A stretch of 51,658 nucleotides of DNA from positions 1 to 51,658 of the forward strand of contig CALHOU010000110.1 of assembly GCA_938035945.1 (NCBI GenBank). The letters run 5' to 3'. Under the pieces are notes generated by a model. The model saw only the letters and a program-made list of their open reading frames with translations. It did not search any database and was not told the DNA's origin. A program made the translations under genes and the position numbers. Positions within the stretch are counted from its first letter, which is position 1. The number at the start of each line of letters is the position of its first letter. Source of the stretch: an uncultured Granulosicoccaceae bacterium. Its GTDB lineage: Bacteria > Pseudomonadota > Gammaproteobacteria > Granulosicoccales > Granulosicoccaceae. Of the stretch, positions 44,419-51,658 are shown one piece after another.

Positions 44419-45198
44419 TCAACTGAGCACGTTGCCACCATCAACATTGATGGTTTGGCCAGTGATATAACTCGACTGCTCACTGGCTAGAAAAGCCGCT
44501 AGCCCCGCAATATCGTGCGGCGCTCCCATGCGCCCCAAAGGTACAGCTTCGCCCACCATGCGTTTCTTCTCACCTTTTGCCAAGCCTTCATACTTTGCAA
44601 ACAAACCATCAACCGTTTCCCACATGGGCGTATCGATTACACCTGGCGAGATCGCGTTGACTCTAATTTGTTGTTCGCTAAATGCAAGTGCTGCACTCTG
44701 GGTGTAACTAATAACAGCAGCCTTACTGGCACAGTAATGAGACACCAAGGCCTCACCGCGTCGGCCCGCTTGTGAGGCCATGTTAATAATTGACCCACCC
44801 GTCGCTTGCGCCACCATTTGCCCTGCCACCTTTTGCATCAGAAAAAACATGGCTTTTACGTTGACTGAAAAAATACGCTCATACATGGATTCATCCGATT
44901 CCAACAGCGGGGCCATATCGAATATGGCCGCGTTGTTAAACAGCACATCGATCTTGCCAAGCTTTTCTACCGCACTCGCCACAACCTCATTCACCTTGCC
45001 CGGTTGCGTTAGGTCGGCTTGTAAATAATGCAGCTGTTGCGGGTAGCTCGATTGCAGTGCCGAGAACTCCGCCGACTCAGCGTGTATATCGATTACGACG
45101 CAATTAGCGCCTAGCGCTACATATTGCTCAGTCACGGCCAAGCCAATACCGCCATTTCCACCCGACACCAGCACGGTTGTGCCGTTTAAATCGATCAT
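44419..45198 (-). CDS. SDR dehydrogenase, sorbitol/galactitol-type
   Basis: A 259-residue classical SDR. SGGNGGIG (12-19), an Asp at the end of strand 2 (VVIDIH, preferring NAD), NNAA (88-91), S142, Y155 and K159 (YCASK), and the C-terminal VDGGN. Closest in pattern to polyol dehydrogenases such as SmoS. In this operon it could oxidise a polyol or an aldonate. I set the start at 45198, with GAGG upstream; the frame up to 45378 includes non-conserved sequence and overlaps the divergent gene. Confidence 0.92.
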   Translation of the reverse strand: MIDLNGTTVLVSGGNGGIGLAVTEQYVALGANCVVIDIHAESAEFSALQSSYPQQLHYLQADLTQPGKVNEVVASAVEKLGKIDVLFNNAAIFDMAPLLESDESMYERIFSVNVKAMFFLMQKVAGQMVAQATGGSIINMASQAGRRGEALVSHYCASKAAVISYTQSAALAFSEQQIRVNAISPGVIDTPMWETVDGLFAKYEGLAKGEKKRMVGEAVPLGRMGAPHDIAGLAAFLASEQSSYITGQTINVDGGNVLS

Positions 45199-45327
45199 GC
45201 TTGCCAACCTCTCGTCACGCTGTTTATCAGTACTATATTGAATCCTTTTTGAACTATTTGTCAATATTGGCGCAATTTTTATTAAGAACTGATTATTTTT
45301 CGTTGCAGCGATAAGGAGTAACATCAA

Positions 45328-45342
45328 GTACACACTGTGCAC
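45328..45342. promoter_or_regulatory. Near-perfect palindrome in the divergent SDR/PanB-like intergenic region
   Basis: GTACACACTGTGCAC is a 15-base inverted repeat with one mismatched pair, 27 bases upstream of the PanB-like ATG. It may be an operator for one or both divergent units. No family of regulator can be assigned from it. Confidence 0.3.
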
Positions 45343-45368
45343 GCACGCCTCCACGGACTTAAAAAACA

Positions 45369-46154
45369 ATGCAGTCACTTACCGTCAAACACCTCCAGGA
45401 ACTTAAAGGTGTTCGTCAAATAGCTTTCGTACAAGTTGCCCGAGAAGAAGAGGCCAAAGCGGCATCGAATGCGGGCATGGACATGATCGGCACTGGCTAC
45501 AACGAAACAACTAAACATTTTGCATCGCTAGTACCGAATACACACTTCCAGTTTGGCCTAGCTTGGGGTAAGCACGCCTGCGCAGAAGCTGCTCTGGCCG
45601 AAGCTATGCAAGCGATGGAAGATGGTGCGCAATCAATCTATTGCGGTATGAGCGCACAAGTGGTTGAAGTACTAGCTCGAGAAGGTGTTCCGGTTATTGC
45701 ACACGTGGGCTTGGTTCCACCTAAGGCAACTTGGGTCGGTGGCATGAAAGCCGTTGGCCGCACAGCTGAGCAAGCCACGCAAGTTTATAATGCGTGCAAA
45801 GCATTTGAATCAGCGGGTGCGTTTGCCTTGGAAATGGAAGTGGTGCCAGCCAAAGTTGCGCAAGCGATTACACAGCGCGTCTCACCTATCACTATTTCGC
45901 TTGGGTCTGGAACTGGGTGTGATGCAACTTATCTGTTTTCAGCAGATTTACTTGGCGAGAATCGTGGACATATTCCGCGGCATGCAAAAGTATACCGAAA
46001 CCTGGCAGCCATTCGAGATCAGATGCAGCAAGAGAGAATCGCAGCTTATAAAGAGTTTATCGACGATACCCAACGGCAGGCTTATCCTACTAAAGAGCAT
46101 GATGTGTCCATCGACTCGGTCGAGCTAGATCAGTTTCTATCCAACATCGATTAA
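45369..46154 (+). CDS. PanB-like (ketopantoate hydroxymethyltransferase family) protein, divergent
   Basis: A 261-residue protein of the PanB/PEP-mutase-like TIM-barrel family. The second half matches PanB well: PVIAHVGLVPPKATWVGGMKAVGRT, AGAFALEMEVVPAKVAQAIT, ISLGSGTGCDATYLFSADLLG. In the first half the PanB metal ligands are not kept: the GDS Asp is GTGY here, the second Asp region reads FGLAWGK and the third ligand Glu is in a Tyr-Cys position. The catalytic Glu of the LECVP motif survives as LEMEVVP. So it is not a normal ketopantoate synthase. It is divergent from the tetronate operon, 170 bases away. Confidence 0.78.
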   Translation: MQSLTVKHLQELKGVRQIAFVQVAREEEAKAASNAGMDMIGTGYNETTKHFASLVPNTHFQFGLAWGKHACAEAALAEAMQAMEDGAQSIYCGMSAQVVEVLAREGVPVIAHVGLVPPKATWVGGMKAVGRTAEQATQVYNACKAFESAGAFALEMEVVPAKVAQAITQRVSPITISLGSGTGCDATYLFSADLLGENRGHIPRHAKVYRNLAAIRDQMQQERIAAYKEFIDDTQRQAYPTKEHDVSIDSVELDQFLSNID

Positions 46155-46402
46155 AAACTTCTTTCGAATAAAACCTACATTAAACTTATACATTACCCAG
46201 AATTGCATCGCGCAAAATAAACAGCCAGGAAAAACGGTATGGAAATCCGTTTTTAACAGTTATGTGCGGAAATCAAAGACCCGCATATTCATTGGATTTA
46301 AGCCAAACCAGCATCAGTGTCATGCCATAGCACCCGCCCTAAAACGCGGGTATCTGATACAACTAACGTATGAAATAGTTAGCGATTAATGATCAGATGT
46401 TC

Positions 46403-46427
46403 AAAGAATGAAGGCATTCTTTAGGAG
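46403..46427 (+). promoter_or_regulatory. Hairpin abutting the cioA ribosome binding site
   Basis: AAAGAATG (46403-46410) and CATTCTTT (46415-46422) form a perfect 8-bp stem with loop AAGG. The cioA Shine-Dalgarno AGGAG starts at 46423, directly after it, 8 bases before the ATG. The stem leaves the site free but close; it may influence ribosome access or protect the 5' end. Confidence 0.45.
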
Positions 46428-46435
46428 CGGTTAGC

Positions 46436-47854
46436 ATGTTGGAAACACTCGATGCACTGGTTTTAGCACGTGTTCAATTCGCCTTCACGGTGATGTTTCA
46501 TATTATCTTCCCGTCCTTTTCAATAGGGCTGGCAAGTTACCTCGCAGTACTGGAGTTGTTCTGGCTCAAAACCGGGAAACCTGTCTACCTCCAACTGTTT
46601 AAATACTGGATGAAAATCTTCGCCGTCGCTTTCGCTATGGGTGTGGTATCCGGCATTGTGATGAGTTATCAATTCGGTACCAACTGGTCTGTGTTCTCCG
46701 ATAAAGTCGGCCCAGTGATTGGCCCGCTAATGGGTTATGAGGTTATGACCGCGTTCTTTTTAGAAGCTGGTTTTCTCGGCGTCATGTTATTTGGTATGGA
46801 TAAGGTGGGTAAGAAGCTTCACTTTACAGCCACATTGATGGTTGCAATCGGTACGCTGCTTTCAACATTTTGGATACTCGCTGCAAACAGTTGGATGCAA
46901 ACGCCAACCGGCCACACCATCAATGATGTCGGACAATTTGTGCCCGTAAGTTGGATGGAAATTATTTTCAACCCTTCATTCCCTTATCGTTTAGTTCACA
47001 TGGTGATGGCAGCATTCCTTACAACGGCTTTTGTTGTTGGCGCTACGGGTGCATATCACTTACTAAAAGAACAACAGAGCGTGGGTGCCCGGTTGATGTT
47101 ATCGATGGCTATGTGGATGATCGTCGTAGTCGCACCGCTACAAATCGTTGCCGGCGATTTACACGGTTTGAACACGGTCGAACATCAACCTGCGAAAGTC
47201 GCTGCGATGGAAGGCCACTTTGAAACACAAAAAGGCGCACCTTTGATCTTATTTGGCATACCGGATATGGAGCTCGAACAAACCAAATATGCGCTGGAAA
47301 TTCCAAAGCTGGGTAGCTTCATTCTCACGCACGACTTAAACGGTGAAGTTCAAGGCCTTAAAGCATGGCCCAAAGACGAGCGTCCAAACGCGCTCATCGT
47401 TTTTTGGAGCTTTCGCGTTATGGTTGTTATCGGTATCGGCATGTTGTTAATCGGCCTGATGAGTTTATGGCTCAGAAAAAAGGGACGACTGTATAACGCA
47501 ACCTTGTTTCATCGCACAATGTTGATGATGGGGCCAGCCGGGTTTGTGGCCGTCCTCGCCGGTTGGATTACCACAGAAGTTGGCAGACAGCCATACACTG
47601 TATACGGCTTGCTTCGTACCAGTGAGTCTGTTGCACCGGTCGCAGCCCCAGCTGTGGCTGCATCCTTGACGGCGTTTGTAATTTGCTACTTCATTTTATT
47701 CGGTACAGGCACATGGTACTTATTAAAAATGATGCGCAGATCACCTGAAGAAACGCTTTCCACAGTCGCCACTGACAACCCAATTAGAAGCGCAGGTATA
47801 ACGCCTGCTCCATCAGTTAATAAAAACATTCTAGGAGGAAATCATCATGATTGA
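46436..47854 (+). CDS. cioA: Cyanide-insensitive/bd-type quinol oxidase subunit I
   Basis: A 472-residue CydA-family protein. Haem ligands are H22 (MFHIIFPSFSIGL) and H188 (RLVHMVMAAF), and E102/E110 in GYEVMTAFFLEAGFLGVM are the conserved Glu near haem d. It is about 50 residues shorter than E. coli CydA, in keeping with the short Q-loop of CIO-type oxidases. It oxidises quinol and reduces oxygen to water in the inner membrane. It overlaps cioB by 8 bases. Confidence 0.95.
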   Translation: MLETLDALVLARVQFAFTVMFHIIFPSFSIGLASYLAVLELFWLKTGKPVYLQLFKYWMKIFAVAFAMGVVSGIVMSYQFGTNWSVFSDKVGPVIGPLMGYEVMTAFFLEAGFLGVMLFGMDKVGKKLHFTATLMVAIGTLLSTFWILAANSWMQTPTGHTINDVGQFVPVSWMEIIFNPSFPYRLVHMVMAAFLTTAFVVGATGAYHLLKEQQSVGARLMLSMAMWMIVVVAPLQIVAGDLHGLNTVEHQPAKVAAMEGHFETQKGAPLILFGIPDMELEQTKYALEIPKLGSFILTHDLNGEVQGLKAWPKDERPNALIVFWSFRVMVVIGIGMLLIGLMSLWLRKKGRLYNATLFHRTMLMMGPAGFVAVLAGWITTEVGRQPYTVYGLLRTSESVAPVAAPAVAASLTAFVICYFILFGTGTWYLLKMMRRSPEETLSTVATDNPIRSAGITPAPSVNKNILGGNHHD

Positions 47855-48848
47855 TCTTCCAATGATTTGGGCAGCCATTTTAGCCATTGCCATTATGGCG
47901 TACGTTATGCTCGACGGGTTTGACCTTGGTATCGGGATACTTTTTCCATTTATCGCCAAAGGCGAGCAACGCGATACCGCGATGAACACGGTGGCACCTA
48001 TTTGGGACGGAAACGAAACGTGGTTAGTGCTTGGTGGTGGAGGATTGTTTGCCGCTTTTCCGTTGGCCTACGCTGTGTTGATGCCTGCCGTCTATGCGCC
48101 CATCATCGCCATGTTATTGGGCTTGGTTTTTCGAGGCGTGGCTTTTGAATACCGTTGGCGTGATAAAGCACACGAGAAGTATTGGGACGCTAGTTTTTTT
48201 ATCGGCTCTATTGTTGCAACCTTCGCTCAGGGCATTATCTTGGGAACGTTGGTTCAAGGTGTAAACGTGTCTGGCAGAGCTTACGCGGGCGCATGGCTTG
48301 ATTGGCTAACACCGTTCACTCTACTTACCGGAGTTGCACTGGTGGCGGGTTACGCATTGCTCGGTGCCACATGGCTTATCGTTAAAACCGAGCATGCTCT
48401 GCAGGAACGCGCATTTCGTTTTGCAAAACCCGCCGCTATATCGGTTCTAATATTGATTGCCTTGGTAAGCCTGTCCACCCCTTTTCTGTCTCCGCTAATT
48501 GCGCAGCGCTGGTTCAAACTACCGGATACTTTGATTTTACTACCGATTCCAATACTCACCGTTTTAATCGGTTGGTTATTGTTGAAATCGCTAAAGGCAA
48601 AACAAGAAACCAGACCGTTTCAATATTCCCTTGCACTATTTTTATTTTGCTTTTTCGGTCTCGCCATCAGTCTTTATCCCTACGCCGTACCGCGCGCTTT
48701 TACGATTTGGGAAGCCGCTGCACCGGACTCATCACTCTCGTTTATGTTGGCTGGCGCGTTGGTATTATTGCCAATCATATTTACCTATACGGCGTATGCC
48801 TATTGGATTTTTCGTGGCAAGGTAAAAGCTGGCGCGGGTTACCACTAG
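47847..48848 (+). CDS. cioB: Cyanide-insensitive/bd-type quinol oxidase subunit II
   Basis: A 333-residue CydB-family protein with about nine membrane helices. The opening MIWAAILAIAIMAYVMLDGFDLGIGIL and the WDGNETWLVLGGGGLFAAFPLAYA segment are diagnostic. It pairs with CioA. GGAGG lies just before the ATG. The stop is merged with an AGGAG that serves the next short frame. Confidence 0.95.
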   Translation: MIDLPMIWAAILAIAIMAYVMLDGFDLGIGILFPFIAKGEQRDTAMNTVAPIWDGNETWLVLGGGGLFAAFPLAYAVLMPAVYAPIIAMLLGLVFRGVAFEYRWRDKAHEKYWDASFFIGSIVATFAQGIILGTLVQGVNVSGRAYAGAWLDWLTPFTLLTGVALVAGYALLGATWLIVKTEHALQERAFRFAKPAAISVLILIALVSLSTPFLSPLIAQRWFKLPDTLILLPIPILTVLIGWLLLKSLKAKQETRPFQYSLALFLFCFFGLAISLYPYAVPRAFTIWEAAAPDSSLSFMLAGALVLLPIIFTYTAYAYWIFRGKVKAGAGYH

Positions 48849-48858
48849 GAGCTGCCCC

Positions 48859-48885
48859 ATGAACAAGGAAATAGCAACAAAATGA
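48859..48885 (+). CDS. Possible 8-codon leader peptide before the DUF2474 gene
   Basis: ATG at 48859 opens MNKEIATK then TGA. AGGAG (48847-48851) lies seven bases upstream, so this ATG has the best ribosome site in the region. Its TGA overlaps the ATG of the DUF2474 gene (ATGA at 48882-48885). It would bring ribosomes to that gene by coupling. It may have no function of its own. Confidence 0.35.
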   Translation: MNKEIATK

Positions 48886-48995
48886 GCAGCGAAAAATCTC
48901 GCCTACAGCAAGTCCTCTGGTTTGGCGCGCTATGGCTTTTAGGTGTTACCACGGTGTCCATTGTGGGGTTACTCATCCGTTCTATAATCCTTTAA
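48882..48995 (+). CDS. DUF2474 small membrane subunit of the bd oxidase (CydX/CioZ-like)
   Basis: A 37-residue protein: a charged start MSSEKSRLQQ, then one membrane helix (VLWFGALWLLGVTTVSIVG) and LLIRSIIL. The LWF-ALW-GV pattern and length fit DUF2474, the small subunit found after cioAB in many bacteria. Such subunits steady the haem sites of bd oxidases. It lies 33 bases after cioB on the same strand. It has only a weak ribosome site of its own. Confidence 0.8.
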   Translation: MSSEKSRLQQVLWFGALWLLGVTTVSIVGLLIRSIIL

Positions 48996-49327
48996 TTGAT
49001 TCAATTGCTGCATGAACGCGCAAGGACTAACCAACATACATTTCCATTAAGTGCTCCAGACCACCTAATTGCCGCACTGCCCCTCAATTGCACGCCAAAA
49101 AGCAGCTAATCTGTCCTAATTGCCAGCCAGTTGGCACTTAGGCAAGCAAGTGTAAAAGTGCACTTTTTAGTTGCGGCTAAGTAAGCTAACTACACGTTCG
49201 CATAGTAAACTAGCGGTCAATAACCCATTCGGTCAACACAGGAATTGTCGGCTGAGCTTTCGCAAATTCATCGGCTATCAATTGCACCCGCGATTGTGGC
49301 CACCAGTAGTTACTTGGAGGCAGAAGT
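48996..49327. other. Intergenic region, 332 bp, before fadL
   Basis: No open frame is convincing. It contains a perfect 14-bp palindrome AAAAGTGCACTTTT (49154-49167), which may be an operator or chance. GGAGG (49316-49320) lies seven bases before the TTG start of fadL. No terminator for the cio operon was identified. Confidence 0.4.
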
Positions 49328-50725
49328 TTGAGACATCAAAAGTTTTTTCTTATCGCGGCATCCACAGCCGCGTTAACCGTTAGCCAATCAGCCATGGCAG
49401 CTGGGTTCGCGGTTTCCGCACAGTCAGCTTATGGCATGGGTAACGCCTATGCCGGAAACGCCGCCGTGGCGCGCGACGCATCGACGGTATTAACCAATCC
49501 GGCTGGCATATTCGAACTCGACAAGCCCGTGTTCGCTGTCTCTGGCGCTTTGACTGCCAGTAAAGCCACCTACACTGACCAAGGTTCACTGCTTAACCCG
49601 CTATTCGGCGCTGGCGATCTTGCCGTTGCAGAAGGTGTTGGAACGGGCAAAAGCACCAATCAGAACTCTCCTTCGCCGGGTTTGTACTACGCACGAAAAC
49701 TTAACGAAAAATGGGCACTCGGCTTTGGCTTTAACGTGCCGTTCGCCACCAGTTCAGACTACGGTGAAAATTGGATTGGTCGTTACCACGCCGTTGAAAC
49801 CGCGGTAACCGCGTTTGATATCAACCCAACCGTTGCATACAAGATTAACGACAAAGTATCCATTGGTGGTGGTATCAGTATTCAAATTGCCAATGCTGTA
49901 CTTAGCAACAAGCTCGATTCAGGTGCAACCTGCTTGGGCATTTCAAGTGCCGCTGGATTGCCATTGCAAAACTGCGGTGCGATTGGACTAAATCCTAATG
50001 ATCCAAGCATTGATTCAAACGTGGAACTCGAAGGTAGCGGCACGCAAGTCACTTTCAACTTAGGCGTTTTGTTCAAACCGCGCGAAGGTACAAAAATCGG
50101 TGTTGCTTATCGTCACGGGACACAACACGAGCTAGAAGGCGATGCTACGTTCACCAACACGCCTGCATTAGGTGCGTTTGTTGGCGCTTTTCCTGAAGGA
50201 AGTCGCCCACTACAGAACACAGGCACCACAATCTCTGCTGACTTACCAGCAACCTTAGACTTTTCAGTCGCGCAAATGGCGAATGAAAAGTTAGAGCTAT
50301 TGGGTACGGTGAAATGGACTCAGTGGACATCATTCGACACGCTTAGCTCATCTTTCGACAATCCAGCACAAGCTGACTCGAGTCTGCCGTTCAACTGGGA
50401 AGATGCAGTCATGCTAAGTACCGGTTTGAACTACACGCTTAACGATAAAATGACCGTACGAGCAGGATTCGCTTACGACCAAACGCCTATTCCAAACCCA
50501 CGAGCACGCTCGCCACGTGGACCGGCGAACAATCGTTATTGGTATTCCTTTGGCGGAACCTACAACTTTACTAATCGATTAAGCGCAAACTTTGCATTCA
50601 CTCACATTCAGATCGACGAGTCTGCCATTGATAACCCAGGCGGCCCAGGCAACCCAACACTCAGAGGTTCTTTCGAGTTTGATGTCAACTTGCTCGCGTT
50701 CCAACTTAACTGGCATTTCATTTGA
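49328..50725 (+). CDS. fadL: FadL/OmpP1-type outer-membrane long-chain fatty acid channel
   Basis: A 465-residue outer-membrane beta-barrel. The signal peptide ends SAMA-AGFAVS. The N terminus has the NPAG motif of the FadL plug (TNPAGIFELD) and the barrel ends in FQLNWHFI with a terminal aromatic pattern. It takes up long-chain fatty acids or other hydrophobic compounds. The start is TTG at 49328, chosen for GGAGG seven bases upstream and the signal peptide. A lipase-like lipoprotein gene follows after 10 bases. Confidence 0.93.
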   Translation: MRHQKFFLIAASTAALTVSQSAMAAGFAVSAQSAYGMGNAYAGNAAVARDASTVLTNPAGIFELDKPVFAVSGALTASKATYTDQGSLLNPLFGAGDLAVAEGVGTGKSTNQNSPSPGLYYARKLNEKWALGFGFNVPFATSSDYGENWIGRYHAVETAVTAFDINPTVAYKINDKVSIGGGISIQIANAVLSNKLDSGATCLGISSAAGLPLQNCGAIGLNPNDPSIDSNVELEGSGTQVTFNLGVLFKPREGTKIGVAYRHGTQHELEGDATFTNTPALGAFVGAFPEGSRPLQNTGTTISADLPATLDFSVAQMANEKLELLGTVKWTQWTSFDTLSSSFDNPAQADSSLPFNWEDAVMLSTGLNYTLNDKMTVRAGFAYDQTPIPNPRARSPRGPANNRYWYSFGGTYNFTNRLSANFAFTHIQIDESAIDNPGGPGNPTLRGSFEFDVNLLAFQLNWHFI

Positions 50726-50735
50726 GGCGATGATC

Positions 50736-51658
50736 ATGAACAGACAAATAAAATCTATGAAAATTATCGCTGCAGCCACCCTATCAACCGCTTTTCTTGT
50801 TGGGTGTAGCAGCTCAACTGACTATGACTTTGAAGGCTCGAAGCTCGCCCAACAAAGATCGGTTCCGGTTTCTGCTGAATTCGACCCCTCTGCGGGCAAG
50901 TTTCCATTACCGAATGACCTTCTGTTCAACGGAAGCCAAGACGGCACCATAAACATCCCTATCGCAGAAACTGATTCGCAAGGCTTTGAAAACCCACGCG
51001 TTGCGTTAAACACGATGGATGGCTTTTCTACAACTGAGCCTGTAGTCGCAAACTTTACGCAAAACTCTGATGGTCTTGCTGTGACCTTGCTTGACGCAAG
51101 CTCAGTGGTTCTTGGTAAGTCGGTTCGCATATTTGAAGTTACCCGTGGCGCACAAGGTCAAGTCACTGGCATCGTTGAAGAGCTTGGCCCAACTCAAGTG
51201 GCAGCGGCAGTGGTTCCAGCTGATCCAACAGTCAGTGCGAATGGTTCATCTGTCGCGATCATTCCCGTGCAACCATTAAAAGAACGCACCACCTATATGG
51301 CAATCGTGACGGGTGCCGCAGCTGAAGATGGCACACCATTGTTAGGTGATGATGGAAGCCCTGTCGGTGTGGTTGATGAGCTTGGTCGTCCAATTGGACG
51401 AGGCGCAGTATTTGGCGTACTGGCCAGTGGTGCTCCGCAAGAAGACCCAGCAGCAGCTGGACTTCAAGGCTTGTTGTTAGCAATGCTAGCGGCCGCTGGC
51501 AGTGCAGAGGTGAATACCGATCACGTCATTATGGCTTGGAGTTTCACAACGCAATCCATCACCCCAATCATGCAAGCGCTAAAAGACTCGGCAACCCCAC
51601 GCCAAATCACAATAGATACAAATCTAGGTGAAACCAGTTTGTTGCCTGGCCCATCACG
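50736..51658 (+). CDS. VolA/Pla-1-like surface lipase lipoprotein, N-terminal part (cut by window edge)
   Basis: An open frame of 307 codons to the edge. The signal has lipobox LVGC (Cys24). AEFDPSAGKFPLPNDLLF and DGTINIPI are typical of the N-terminal domain of bacterial virulence-factor-type lipases (VolA of Vibrio, Pla-1/Cef family). The catalytic Ser domain would lie beyond the window. In Vibrio, volA sits beside a fadL gene, and the lipase releases fatty acids that FadL imports. The same pairing is seen here, 10 bases apart. Confidence 0.83.
   Translation, partial: MNRQIKSMKIIAAATLSTAFLVGCSSSTDYDFEGSKLAQQRSVPVSAEFDPSAGKFPLPNDLLFNGSQDGTINIPIAETDSQGFENPRVALNTMDGFSTTEPVVANFTQNSDGLAVTLLDASSVVLGKSVRIFEVTRGAQGQVTGIVEELGPTQVAAAVVPADPTVSANGSSVAIIPVQPLKERTTYMAIVTGAAAEDGTPLLGDDGSPVGVVDELGRPIGRGAVFGVLASGAPQEDPAAAGLQGLLLAMLAAAGSAEVNTDHVIMAWSFTTQSITPIMQALKDSATPRQITIDTNLGETSLLPGPS

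Noticed and set aside
45369..46154. Genuine ketopantoate hydroxymethyltransferase
   Set aside because: The Asp and Glu metal ligands of PanB are not kept and panC is not linked.
49154..49167. Perfect palindrome AAAAGTGCACTTTT as a fatty-acid regulator site
   Set aside because: It does not match the FadR or PsrA sites I know, and could be chance in an AT-rich gap.
1..51658. CRISPR arrays, tRNA or rRNA genes
   Set aside because: No regular spaced repeats and no cloverleaf or rRNA-like sequence were noticed in reading; a covariance search could still find a missed small RNA.

Overview
The window reads as a chromosome segment of a heterotrophic, probably marine, gammaproteobacterium. The signs are a FadL-type outer-membrane channel followed by a VolA/Pla-type surface lipase, a CioAB-type cytochrome bd oxidase with a DUF2474 small subunit, Gram-negative periplasmic binding proteins, and many genes for osmolytes, sugars and purine breakdown products. 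There is no rRNA, tRNA or CRISPR array. The only mobile DNA seen is a transposase cut by the left edge. No taxon below class can be fixed from the sequence alone.

Layout. 1-422: start of a transposase running off the left edge. 554-10380: single genes on both strands (metallophosphoesterase; YqjM-type old yellow enzyme; GcvT/DmdA-like methyltransferase; ABC exporter; phytanoyl-CoA-dioxygenase-like oxygenase; TMADH/StcD-like flavoprotein; MATE pump). Several of these suit work on methylated amines, betaines or sulfonium compounds. 10381-12330: poorly coding stretch with a broken Cys-rich frame, a small Tat-like exported protein and a P-loop kinase.

12331-23430 is a tight eleven-gene minus-strand operon. 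It holds a CUT1 sugar-type ABC importer, an NTF2/SnoaL-like protein, a histidinol-dehydrogenase/HpsN-like dehydrogenase, an SDR, its own LacI regulator, a double NTF2-like protein, a bicupin and a MetE/EaCoMT-like zinc enzyme. Most junctions are ATGA or TAATG overlaps. A perfect 18-bp palindrome overlaps the predicted promoter. I cannot match this set to a pathway I know, and it is the best candidate for an undescribed system.

23864-27287 (plus strand): rhodanese, M20 deacylase (ArgE-like), and a lipoprotein GH16 glucanase with a strong terminator. 27415-32641 (minus strand): uraD followed by a four-gene BMP/Nup-type nucleobase ABC importer, probably for urate or ureides. 32759-39155 (minus strand): an alpha-glucoside operon in aglEFGAK order, with divergent LacI regulator aglR. 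40534-45198 (minus strand): a tetronate (C4 sugar acid) operon of SDR, AraC regulator, LtnD, OtnK and OtnI, with a divergent PanB-like protein that has lost the PanB metal ligands. 46436-48995: cioA-cioB-DUF2474. 49328-51658: FadL channel (TTG start) and the N-terminal part of a VolA-like lipase.

Taken together the window is a catabolic island-like series of import-plus-breakdown modules. Both sugar-binding-protein genes of the CUT1 operons are followed by strong RNA hairpins, which would let the binding protein be made in excess of the membrane components.
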